A DNA stretch of 13,015 bases from the NCBI GenBank assembly GCA_902806295.1, contig CADCWB010000119.1:1-13015 (forward strand). Direction: 5' to 3'. The notes below the pieces were generated by a model. The model did not search any database. It saw only the letters and a program-made list of their open reading frames with translations, and was not told the origin of the DNA. Positions 7,216-13,015 of this stretch are shown piece by piece. Source of the DNA: an uncultured Sphingomonas sp. GTDB taxonomy: Bacteria > Pseudomonadota > Alphaproteobacteria > Sphingomonadales > Sphingomonadaceae. The translations under genes and the position numbers were made by a program. How positions within the stretch are numbered: position 1 is the stretch's first letter; each line of letters opens with the position of its first letter.

Positions 7216-8126
7216 GGGGTCAGGCCCGCGATCGCCCGCGCCACGGCGCGCGGATCGAACGGGCGCAGGTCTTCGACTCCTTCGCCGACGCCGATCGCAT
7301 GGATCGGCAGCCCGAACTTCTCGGCCGCCGCCACCAGCACGCCGCCGCGCGCGGTGCCGTCCAATTTGGTCATCACCAGTCCCGTCACTCCCGCCAGATC
7401 GCGGAATACCTCGATCTGGTTGAGCGCGTTCTGCCCGGTGGTGGCGTCCAGCACCAGCACCACGTCATGCGGCGCCTCCGGGTTCAAGCGGCCGAGCACC
7501 CGGCGGACTTTGGACAGCTCGTCCATCAGGTGGGTCTTGTTCTGCAGACGCCCGGCCGTGTCCACGATCAGGCAGTCGATCCCGGTTGCGGTCGCCTGCT
7601 TGACGCCATCAAACACGATCCCCGCCGCGTCGCCGCCTTCTTTGCCGGTAATGACCGGAGCGCCAATTCGCTCACCCCAGATACGCAGCTGCTCGATCGC
7701 AGCCGCGCGGAACGTGTCGCCCGCCGCCAGCATCACCCCGTAGTCCTGCTCCTGCAGCAGGTGCCCGAGCTTGCCGATGGTGGTAGTCTTGCCCGACCCG
7801 TTGACGCCAATCACCAGGATCACGTGCGGTCGCGGGAAGCCCCACACGTCGAGCGGCTTGGCGACGGGGGCGAGAATCTGCTCGATCTCCTCGGCCAGGA
7901 TGGTGCGCAGGCCGCGCTCGTCCAGCTGCTCGAAGCGGCGGGCGGCGATTGCCTCGCGGATGCGCTTGGAGGATTCCGGCCCGAGGTCGGATGCGATCAG
8001 CGCTTCCTCGATGTCGTCCAGCGTTGACGTGTCCAACGCCTGGCGAGTGGCAAGACCGCTGAGGTTCTCGCCCAAGCGGTCGGCGGTCTTCTTGAACCCG
8101 CCCGTGAGCTTCTCCAGCCAACTCAT
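7212..8126 (-). CDS. ftsY: Signal recognition particle receptor FtsY
   Basis: FtsY is the SRP receptor GTPase that docks ribosome-SRP complexes at the inner membrane and hands them to SecYEG or YidC. The protein has 304 residues with no acidic A domain, as in most alphaproteobacteria. A short amphipathic N-terminus (MSWLEKLTGGFKKTADRL) probably gives membrane contact. The helical N domain spans about 20-95 and the G domain follows. Visible motifs are G1 GVNGSGKT (107-114), the insertion-box DTFRAAA, G3 DTAGR, G4 TKLDGTARGG and the closing GVGEGVEDLRPFD. The start overlaps the dapF stop (ATGA, 8126-8123), and the stop overlaps the yciB start the same way. Its partner Ffh is encoded on the opposite strand about 1.5 kb away. 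Confidence 0.97.
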   Translation of the reverse strand: MSWLEKLTGGFKKTADRLGENLSGLATRQALDTSTLDDIEEALIASDLGPESSKRIREAIAARRFEQLDERGLRTILAEEIEQILAPVAKPLDVWGFPRPHVILVIGVNGSGKTTTIGKLGHLLQEQDYGVMLAAGDTFRAAAIEQLRIWGERIGAPVITGKEGGDAAGIVFDGVKQATATGIDCLIVDTAGRLQNKTHLMDELSKVRRVLGRLNPEAPHDVVLVLDATTGQNALNQIEVFRDLAGVTGLVMTKLDGTARGGVLVAAAEKFGLPIHAIGVGEGVEDLRPFDPRAVARAIAGLTP

Positions 8127-8926
8127 GCGCCCAGGGCCTCAAGGTCGATCTCGCCGCGGAACACATGGCTAGCCGCGCCGATCATTCGTACCTCGCCGCC
8201 GGGCTGCCAAGCGACGGTCAGCGTGCCGCCCGGCATGACGACCTTGACGGGCGAGTGCACCCGCTTCGACTTGATCGCCGCCACCGCGGTCGCGCAGGCG
8301 CCGGTGCCGCAGGCGAGGGTCAGTCCGGCGCCACGCTCCCAGGTGCGCAAGAGCAGCTCGCCGTTGCGGACCTCGGCCACGTTGACATTGATCCGCTCGG
8401 GGAAGGCAGGATCATGCTCGATGCTCGGCCCCACACGGACCAGATCGATCGCTTCCACATCCTCGACGAAGAAGACCAGGTGCGGATTGCCGACCGAGAG
8501 TGCCATCGGGCGCTCCAGCGGGCCCCAGCCCATCGGGACGGCATCGGTGTCCATTGGATAGGTGATCGGCACCTCGTCCCAGGCGAACTTCGGCTGCCCG
8601 AGCGAGACCTCGACCGAGCCGTCCAAGGTCGACCCGTGCACGATCCCGCCACCGGTCTCGAGCGACTTGGCGCCGGTCAGAGCGACCACGCAGCGTGAGG
8701 CATTACCGCAGCTCTGCACCTCTCCGCCGTCGTGGTTCCAGATGCGCATACGCAAGTCGGCTTTGGTGCTCGGCTCCAGCAGGATCAGTTGATCGCAGCC
8801 GATCCCCGTGCGGCGGTCGGCAAGCGACTTGGCCAGGCCCGGTGCGATGGTCAGCGACTGGTCGCGCGCATCCAGGATGACGAAGTCGTTCCCCAGCCCA
8901 TGCATCTTATGGAATTGCCGCAACAC
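8123..8926 (-). CDS. dapF: Diaminopimelate epimerase
   Basis: DapF converts LL- to meso-diaminopimelate, feeding both lysine synthesis and peptidoglycan cross-links, in the cytoplasm without cofactor. Both catalytic cysteines are visible: Cys73 in SCGNASR, preceded by WNHDGGE, and about Cys206 in LACGTGACAT. The N-terminal HKMHGLGNDFV (about 6-16) is intact. The length of about 267 residues is normal. The start is not ATG if the usual F-H-K-M-H-G-L-G opening is kept. GTG at 8926 (or TTG at 8923) is favoured; the ATG at 8905 would delete the first strand. The frame stays open much further upstream, but that part is antisense to the divergent gene and not plausible. It heads the minus-strand run and overlaps ftsY by four bases. 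Confidence 0.93.
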   Translation of the reverse strand: MLRQFHKMHGLGNDFVILDARDQSLTIAPGLAKSLADRRTGIGCDQLILLEPSTKADLRMRIWNHDGGEVQSCGNASRCVVALTGAKSLETGGGIVHGSTLDGSVEVSLGQPKFAWDEVPITYPMDTDAVPMGWGPLERPMALSVGNPHLVFFVEDVEAIDLVRVGPSIEHDPAFPERINVNVAEVRNGELLLRTWERGAGLTLACGTGACATAVAAIKSKRVHSPVKVVMPGGTLTVAWQPGGEVRMIGAASHVFRGEIDLEALGA

Positions 8927-8943
8927 GCCCGGCGACTTAGGGA
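8915..8943 (+). promoter_or_regulatory. Possible promoter of the small protein-ffh-rpsP-rimM transcript
   Basis: TTGCCG (8915-8920) and TAGGGA (8938-8943) are 17 bases apart and lie 41 bases before the ATG at 8985. The -35 is fair and the -10 is poor. The position fits the divergent 58-bp gap with dapF, and the promoter would start inside the dapF 5' end. This is a weak prediction. Confidence 0.25.
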
Positions 8944-8984
8944 CGCGATGAACCCAAGTCCACCGCGAGAGAGTTGAACACGAG

Positions 8985-9413
8985 ATGCCCAGAGCCGCCA
9001 CAGACGTGATGCAGTCCGTCATCTTCTCCGCCGTGCTGGATGCAGTGGCCGCGCTGAAGGCAGGGTCGGGTGGCCTGCCCAACAATCTGCTGCGCGACGT
9101 GCAGGCGATCCACGCCAACGTGACCTTCGCCGACCTGCCCAAGGAGCTGCAGGATGCCATCTCGGCCAGCACCCGCACCGCCTTCACCCAGCTGCTGAAG
9201 GACGGCTACGCGGTTGCTCCGCGTGACGCCGGTTCGGCTCGGCCGCAGCAGCGGCAGGCCGAGGTGGTCGACCGTGGCGCCCGCGGCCCGCGGCCCCCGC
9301 GTCCGCAGGGCAGGGGTCCGCGGCCCGACGGTCCTGGCGGCGCTCGCCCTGGCGGAGGTCGGCCGACCGGGCCAGGCGGCAGGCCCCGAGGTCCGCGCAA
9401 GCCGCCGGCCTGA
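8985..9413 (+). CDS. Small protein with helical N-domain and Pro-Arg-Gly-rich basic tail
   Basis: I do not recognise a characterised family. The 142-residue protein has two parts. Residues 9-80 look folded and mostly helical (VIFSAVLDAVAALKAG, then LPNNLLRDVQAIHANVTFADLPKELQDAISASTRTAFTQLLKDGY). Residues 85-142 are low-complexity Pro, Arg and Gly with about 13 basic and 3 acidic residues, similar to RGG-type RNA-binding tails and certainly disordered. There is no signal peptide or membrane helix. ATG 8985 has only a weak upstream GAG; ATG 9009 (Met9) is an alternative. It is the first plus-strand gene, divergent from dapF and 167 bases before ffh. Linkage to ffh, rpsP and rimM suggests a ribosome or RNA-related role, which is inference. 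Codon bias and the coherent N-domain support it over the antisense frames. Confidence 0.75.
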   Translation: MPRAATDVMQSVIFSAVLDAVAALKAGSGGLPNNLLRDVQAIHANVTFADLPKELQDAISASTRTAFTQLLKDGYAVAPRDAGSARPQQRQAEVVDRGARGPRPPRPQGRGPRPDGPGGARPGGGRPTGPGGRPRGPRKPPA

Positions 9414-9435
9414 AGGGCGCTGGCCACCTCCGCAG

Positions 9436-9464
9436 TTGATTTGGTCGGGCTGCTCGGCTAGATG
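9436..9464 (+). promoter_or_regulatory. Possible internal promoter upstream of ffh
   Basis: TTGATT (9436-9441) and TAGATG (9459-9464) are separated by 17 bases, in the 167-base gap between the Pro-Arg-Gly protein and ffh. The spacing is right and both hexamers keep most consensus bases. A GC-rich 7-bp hairpin (9518-9524 with 9535-9541) follows in the leader, about 40 bases before the ffh start. It could affect translation but has no T-run for termination. Confidence 0.35.
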
Positions 9465-9580
9465 ACAGCGGTCGTATTCGACAAGTCATTGATGAGCGTC
9501 CGTACCTGGACACGCTGGCCGGCGAGGTTTCGCCCGCCGGCGCGTCATGCGTTGTGGATCTTCATCGCAGGAGCGCTGGA

Positions 9581-11041
9581 ATGTTCGAGTCCCTGAGCGA
9601 TCGCCTTGGCGGTGTGTTCGACAAGCTTCGCGGCCGTGGCGCACTGACGGAGGCCGACGTGCGCTCCGCGATGCGCGAAGTGCGCGTGGCGCTGCTGGAG
9701 GCCGACGTCGCGCTGCCGGTGGCCCGTGACTTCGTCGACCAGGTTACCGAGCGCGCGGTCGGCCAGGAGGTGCTCCGCTCGGTCACGCCTGGCCAGCAGG
9801 TGGTCAAGCTCGTCAACGACGCACTGGTCGAAATGCTGGGCGCGGACGCGTCGGAGCTGAACGTCAATGTCGCGCCGCCGGCCGTGGTGATGATGGTCGG
9901 CCTGCAGGGCTCGGGCAAGACGACGACCACCGCCAAGCTGGCCAAGCGCCTGGCGGAGAAGGACCGCAAGAAGGTGCTGATGGCCTCGCTGGACGTGGCC
10001 CGCCCGGCCGCGCAGGAGCAGCTGGCCGTGCTCGGCCGTCAGGCGAGCGTCGACACGCTGCCGATCGTCACCGGCCAGCAGCCCGTCGACATCGCCAAGC
10101 GCGCGCTCCAGTCGGCCAGGCTGCAGGGTTATGACGTGCTGCTGCTCGACACGGCCGGCCGGCTCCACGTCGACGATGCGCTGATGAGCGAGATGAAGGC
10201 GGTCAGCGCCGCCTCCGCTCCAGCCGAGACGCTGCTGGTGGTCGATAGCCTGACTGGCCAGGACGCGGTCAACGTTGCCAAGGGCTTCGCGGGCGAGGTC
10301 GATCTGACCGGCGTGATCCTGACCAAGATGGACGGCGATGCGCGCGGCGGCGCGGCGCTGTCGATGCGGGCGGTCACCGGCAAGCCGATCAAGTTCGCCG
10401 GGACGGGCGAGGGCCTGGACGCGATCGAGCCCTTCCACCCCAGCCGCGTGGCGGGCCGGATCCTCGGCATGGGCGACGTGGTCAGCCTGGTCGAGCGCGC
10501 CGCCGAAACTATCAAGGTCGAGGACGCAGATAAGCTCGCGGCCAAGATGGCGCGGGGCAAGTTCGATCTCGACGATCTGCGCATGCAGCTCGATCAGATG
10601 AAGCGGATGGGGGGGCTGTCCGCGCTCGCCGGCATGCTGCCCGGCATCAAGGGCATGAAGGGCGCGATGGACAAGGCGCAGGACGGCAAGGCGCTGGTGC
10701 ACCTTGAAGCCATGCTGTCCTCCATGACCGCCAAGGAGCGGGCCGCGCCGCAGTTGATCAACGCCAAGCGGAAGATCCGCATCGCCAAGGGCAGCGGTCG
10801 CACGGTGCAAGAGGTCAACAAGCTGCTCAAGATGCACCAGGAAATGGAAACCGCCATGAAGCGGCTTAAGAAGATGGGCGGCTTCGGCAAGCTCGCCAGC
10901 ATGTTCGGCAGCGGCGGGCAGGAGGGTGCCATGGGTGGACTGATGGGTCCCGGCGCCGGCGGGCCCGCACTGCCTGGCTTGCCCGGCGGCAATCAGCCGT
11001 TCGGCCTGCCGCCCGGGTTCGACAAGTTCAACAAGAAATAA
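9581..11041 (+). CDS. ffh: Signal recognition particle protein Ffh (SRP54)
   Basis: Ffh binds signal sequences of nascent membrane proteins together with SRP RNA, and with FtsY delivers them to the translocon. The protein has 486 residues. The N domain covers about 1-95. The G domain contains GLQGSGKTT (107-115), DTAGR (190-194) and TKMDGDARGG. The linker reads GTGEGLDAIEPFHPSRVAGRILGMGD. The C-terminal M domain is rich in Met and Lys (MKRMGGLSALAGMLPGIKGMKGAMDKA and SGRTVQEVNKLLKMHQEME), which forms the signal-peptide groove and RNA-binding helices, and ends in a Gly/Pro/Met-rich tail. The frame extends nine codons further 5', but ATG 9581 has AGGAG 8 bases upstream and gives the family opening MFESLSDRLGG. 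The rpsP start lies 25 bases after its stop, so the two are co-transcribed. No SRP RNA gene was found here. Confidence 0.97.
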   Translation: MFESLSDRLGGVFDKLRGRGALTEADVRSAMREVRVALLEADVALPVARDFVDQVTERAVGQEVLRSVTPGQQVVKLVNDALVEMLGADASELNVNVAPPAVVMMVGLQGSGKTTTTAKLAKRLAEKDRKKVLMASLDVARPAAQEQLAVLGRQASVDTLPIVTGQQPVDIAKRALQSARLQGYDVLLLDTAGRLHVDDALMSEMKAVSAASAPAETLLVVDSLTGQDAVNVAKGFAGEVDLTGVILTKMDGDARGGAALSMRAVTGKPIKFAGTGEGLDAIEPFHPSRVAGRILGMGDVVSLVERAAETIKVEDADKLAAKMARGKFDLDDLRMQLDQMKRMGGLSALAGMLPGIKGMKGAMDKAQDGKALVHLEAMLSSMTAKERAAPQLINAKRKIRIAKGSGRTVQEVNKLLKMHQEMETAMKRLKKMGGFGKLASMFGSGGQEGAMGGLMGPGAGGPALPGLPGGNQPFGLPPGFDKFNKK

Positions 11042-11066
11042 CCAGCATTCAGAAGAAGGAAGTCAG

Positions 11067-11741
11067 ATGTCAGTTGCAATTCGTCTCGCCCGCGGCGGCT
11101 CCAAGAAGCGCCCTTACTACCGCATCGTCGTCGCGGACTCGCGCAACGCGCGTGACGGCCGCTTCATCGAGAAGATCGGCACTTACAATCCCCTGCTGGC
11201 GAAGGACTCGCCCGAGCGCGTCAAGCTTGATGCCGAGCGCGCCACCCATTGGCTGAGCGTCGGTGCGCAGCCGTCGGACCGGGTCGCTCGCTTCCTGGAC
11301 GCCGCCGGTGTTCGTGAGCGTGCCACGCGCAACAACCCGAACAAGGGCAAGCCGGGCGAGAAGGCGACCGAGCGCGCCGAAGAGCGGGCGACCAAGCAGG
11401 CCGAGGCTGCCGAGGCAGCCGCCACCGCTGCTGCGGAAGCGGCTGCCGCTCCGGCGGTGGAGGAGACTCCGGTCGCTGATGAGGCTCCGGTTGCTGACGA
11501 GGCTCCAGCGGCAGAGGACGTGGTCGCCGAGGAAGCGGCTGCCGAAGCTCCCGCGGCCGATCAGGCTCCTGCCGCCGAAGCGATGGACGAGACCAGCGCT
11601 CCGGCCCAGCCGGAGCCGTCCGAAGGCCCGGCCGATGCCGCTCCCGCAACGGAAGAGGTTTCGGCCCCAACCCAGCCGGAACCGGCCGAGGGTGGCGACG
11701 ACGTCACGCCGACCGAAGGCGCCGAAAAGGCAGCGGGCTAA
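11067..11741 (+). CDS. rpsP: Small ribosomal subunit protein bS16 with long acidic C-terminal extension
   Basis: bS16 binds 16S rRNA and stabilises the 30S body during assembly. The core is residues 1 to about 83 (MSVAIRLARGGSKKRPYYRIVVADSR..., then GTYNPL and VKLDAERATHWLSVGAQPSDRV), matching the whole of the E. coli protein (82 residues). What follows is unusual: a charged linker (about 84-112) and then about 112 residues of Ala, Glu, Pro and Asp with about 29 acidic residues and one lysine. The tail contains duplications: PVADEA at 135-140 and 141-146, and SAPAQPEPSEG (177-187) beside SAPTQPEPAEG (199-209). Alphaproteobacterial S16 often has a tail, but 224 residues is long. The start has AAGGAAG upstream. 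It follows ffh closely and precedes rimM, whose product helps mature the 30S head. Confidence 0.95.
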   Translation: MSVAIRLARGGSKKRPYYRIVVADSRNARDGRFIEKIGTYNPLLAKDSPERVKLDAERATHWLSVGAQPSDRVARFLDAAGVRERATRNNPNKGKPGEKATERAEERATKQAEAAEAAATAAAEAAAAPAVEETPVADEAPVADEAPAAEDVVAEEAAAEAPAADQAPAAEAMDETSAPAQPEPSEGPADAAPATEEVSAPTQPEPAEGGDDVTPTEGAEKAAG

Positions 11742-11746
11742 GCGAC

Positions 11747-11822
11747 GTTCCTCGACTTCGCTCGGCACGAACCGCAAGGTTGGGCGACCAACTTCGTTCG
11801 TGTCGAGCGTGGTCGAAACACG
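11747..11822. repeat. Imperfect palindromic repeat in the rpsP-rimM gap
   Basis: The 89-base gap is almost filled by an inverted repeat. gctcggcacgaac (11760-11772) pairs with gttcgtgtcgagc (11796-11808) over 13 positions with one G-T wobble. Nested inside, gttgg (11779-11783) pairs with ccaac (11788-11792) around a four-base gcga loop. Outside, cgac (11753-11756) pairs with gtcg (11812-11815). The sequence resembles a dispersed repeat family I remember from sphingomonads (ctcgacttcgctcgacacgaac type). It differs from the repeat at 5566-5644. The transcribed hairpin ends close to the rimM start codon. Confidence 0.8.
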
Positions 11823-11830
11823 TGCTCCGG

Positions 11831-12316
11831 ATGTCCCAGCCACGAATCACCCTTGCGGCGGTCGCCGGCGCCCACGGCATCGCGGGTGAGCTGCGCCTCA
11901 AGCTGTTCACCGAGAGTGCGAAGAGCCTCGCGGACCACAAGACGGTGTTCGTCAACGGCAAGCAGATGCAACTCCAGTCTGCCAAGGACAGCGGCAAGAC
12001 TGCAATTGCCCGTCTCGCCGGAGTCACGACCCGCGAGGCGGCCGAAGCGTTGCGGGGCAGCTTGATCGAGGTCGAGCGCGCAGCCCTGCCACCGCTCGAA
12101 GAGGGCGAATACTACCACGCCGATCTGCTCGGGCTCGCCTGCGTTGACTCGGAGGGCAACCCGCTCGGGAGGGTCTCGGCGATAGAGAACTTCGGCGCGG
12201 GCGACCTGGTCGAAGTGGAAGACGCGAACGGAAAGCGCGCTCTTGTTCCATTCAAGCCCGGGATCGCCGATCTGGCGGACGGCAGGATCGTCATCGATCC
12301 GGAGTTCCTGGCTTAA
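11831..12316 (+). CDS. rimM: Ribosome maturation factor RimM
   Basis: RimM binds protein uS19 and assists late assembly of the 30S head. The 161-residue protein has the N-terminal RimM domain with the landmark AGAHGIAGELRLK (about 12-24). The PRC-barrel domain spans about 93-161 (EGEYYHADLLGLACVDSEG, then NPLGRVSAIENFGAGDLVEVE and LVPFKPGIADLADGRIVIDPEF). ATG 11831 is chosen because the family begins directly before this motif. A 17-codon longer frame from 11780 would be encoded by the palindromic repeat and is unlikely. No good Shine-Dalgarno sequence is visible; the preceding bases belong to the repeat. The partner order ffh-rpsP-rimM is conserved, but trmD does not follow within the window. 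A convergent gene begins 15 bases after the stop. Confidence 0.94.
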   Translation: MSQPRITLAAVAGAHGIAGELRLKLFTESAKSLADHKTVFVNGKQMQLQSAKDSGKTAIARLAGVTTREAAEALRGSLIEVERAALPPLEEGEYYHADLLGLACVDSEGNPLGRVSAIENFGAGDLVEVEDANGKRALVPFKPGIADLADGRIVIDPEFLA

Positions 12317-12317
12317 C

Positions 12318-12333
12318 AGCGGGCTGCCCCGCT
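12318..12333. terminator. Small hairpin between convergent rimM and reductase genes
   Basis: agcggg (12318-12323) pairs with cccgct (12328-12333) around a four-base loop, directly after the rimM stop. It overlaps the stop codon of the opposing gene. It could end transcription from either side, but neither strand shows a T-run, so it is at best a weak intrinsic terminator or a Rho-dependent end. Confidence 0.3.
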
Positions 12334-13015
12334 AGTAATCACCCGCCTCAGCCGTCTGCAGCTCAGTGTCCGTCAGGCACGGCTCGCGCAGCATCGGGGT
12401 TCGCGCGGCCAGATCATTGCGGATGGTGGTCGCCGCTTGGCCGCCTTCGCCCATGGCGTGGCTGATCTGGTCCAGTCCGTGGACCACGTCGCCAGCGGCA
12501 TAGAGCCCCTCGACCGAGGTGCGCATCTTCTCGTCGCACAGGAAGCAGCCGTCGTCCGCCAGCTTGGCGCCGATCATCTCGCCGAGCTGAGTGTGCGTAT
12601 CCGACCCAAGCGCCGGATAGATGCTGTCGAAGGTCAGCAGGCCCTCGGCAGTGTCGACGGTGATGCATGACCCCGTAACCCCGACGGCCTCGGCCGGACC
12701 ATCAACGGTCACCACGCCGGCTGCCTTCAGCCGCTCGGCGTCCTCGGGTGCCACCTCGAGCGCGCTGTCGGGAGCGATCAGTGTCACATCCGCGGTATAG
12801 CTGCGGAGGAAGATCGCCTCGCCCACGCCGCCCTTGCCGGAGCCGATCACGCCGACCTTCTTGTCGGTGACTTCGTACCCGTCGCAGATCGGGCAGTAGC
12901 GGATCAGGCCGCGGCCCATCGCATCGTCATGCAGCTCCGGGTCCATCGGCGGGCGGCGGTTGGTGAGGCCGGTGGCGAGCAGAACGGTCCGCGCCGGCTT
13001 AGCGCCTGAGCCCCA
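12332..13015 (-). CDS. Thioredoxin reductase-like NAD(P)/FAD-dependent oxidoreductase, C-terminal part
   Basis: The gene enters from the right edge; 227 residues are visible and the N-terminal FAD-binding Rossmann segment is missing. The visible part opens with ARTVLLATGLTNRRPPM, the usual end of the first FAD section. RYCPICDGYE follows, with a CPIC pair (visible residues 41-44, codons 12895-12884) at the place of the CxxC redox disulfide of thioredoxin reductases. Next comes VGVIGSGKGGVGEA, the NAD(P)H-binding glycine loop, and the protein closes with GLYAAGDVVHGLDQISHAMGEGG, the second FAD-binding motif. The ATG at 12946 is internal, because the frame continues to the edge. Classical TrxB usually has CATCDG, so this may be a paralogue reducing something other than thioredoxin. 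It converges on rimM with a 15-base gap. Confidence 0.88.
   Translation of the reverse strand, partial: WGSGAKPARTVLLATGLTNRRPPMDPELHDDAMGRGLIRYCPICDGYEVTDKKVGVIGSGKGGVGEAIFLRSYTADVTLIAPDSALEVAPEDAERLKAAGVVTVDGPAEAVGVTGSCITVDTAEGLLTFDSIYPALGSDTHTQLGEMIGAKLADDGCFLCDEKMRTSVEGLYAAGDVVHGLDQISHAMGEGGQAATTIRNDLAARTPMLREPCLTDTELQTAEAGDY

Noticed and set aside
8927..9187. N-terminal extension of the dapF frame to a 354-residue product
   Set aside because: The extension is antisense to the divergent Pro-Arg-Gly gene, low in conserved features, and precedes the family's normal N-terminus.
9518..9541. GC-rich 7-bp hairpin before ffh as a riboswitch or terminator
   Set aside because: It has no T-run and no recognisable aptamer. 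Such short hairpins are expected by chance at this GC content.
9462..9596. A 44-codon plus-strand frame (MTAVVFDKS...) in the leader of ffh, overlapping its start by 16 bases
   Set aside because: It has no Shine-Dalgarno sequence, its ATG coincides with the candidate -10 box, and its composition is not protein-like. It could be an upstream ORF but there is no support.

Overview
The window looks like chromosomal DNA of an alphaproteobacterium, most likely a sphingomonad (Sphingomonadales). This rests on high GC (mid-60s percent by eye), the gene order ffh-rpsP-rimM diverging from dapF-ftsY-yciB, the protein sequences, and two kinds of interspersed palindromic repeat that I remember as common in this group. 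The assignment is inference; no database search was possible. Almost the whole window is coding, and no gene-free stretch exceeds about 200 bases.

Layout. (1) 1-355, minus strand: the end of a type II toxin-antitoxin operon, with a Phd/YefM-type antitoxin overlapping the start of a PIN-domain (VapC-like) toxin cut off by the window edge. It has a clear promoter and a 19-bp palindromic operator. (2) 358-2006, minus: a two-gene acyl-CoA unit, a MaoC-type hot-dog hydratase followed by a thiolase. (3) 2209-2679, minus: trmL, a tRNA wobble-base 2'-O-methyltransferase. (4) 2764-3516, minus: an unrecognised seven-helix membrane protein, lower in GC than its surroundings. (5) 3675-8926, minus: a tight six-gene run, dapF, ftsY, yciB, ABC ATPase, ABC-2 permease, MscS-type channel. 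The first four genes are joined by ATGA overlaps. A strong palindromic repeat sits between the ATPase and the permease. (6) 8985-12316, plus, divergent from dapF: a small protein with a Pro-Arg-Gly tail, ffh, rpsP with a very long acidic tail, and rimM, with a second palindromic repeat between rpsP and rimM. (7) 12332-13015, minus, convergent with rimM: the C-terminal part of a thioredoxin-reductase-like flavoprotein.

How the parts fit. The centre is a divergent housekeeping hub. FtsY (SRP receptor) and Ffh (SRP GTPase), the two partners of co-translational membrane targeting, are read away from a shared 58-bp gap. Ffh is co-transcribed with ribosomal protein bS16 and its maturation factor RimM. 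The minus-strand arm adds lysine/peptidoglycan precursor synthesis (DapF) and a set of inner-membrane proteins.

The least ordinary features are the roughly 140-residue acidic extension on bS16, the uncharacterised basic Pro-Arg-Gly protein ahead of ffh, palindromic repeats inside two operons, and the absence of mtaB between dapF and ftsY. I did not find a clear new defence, CRISPR or mobile-element system.
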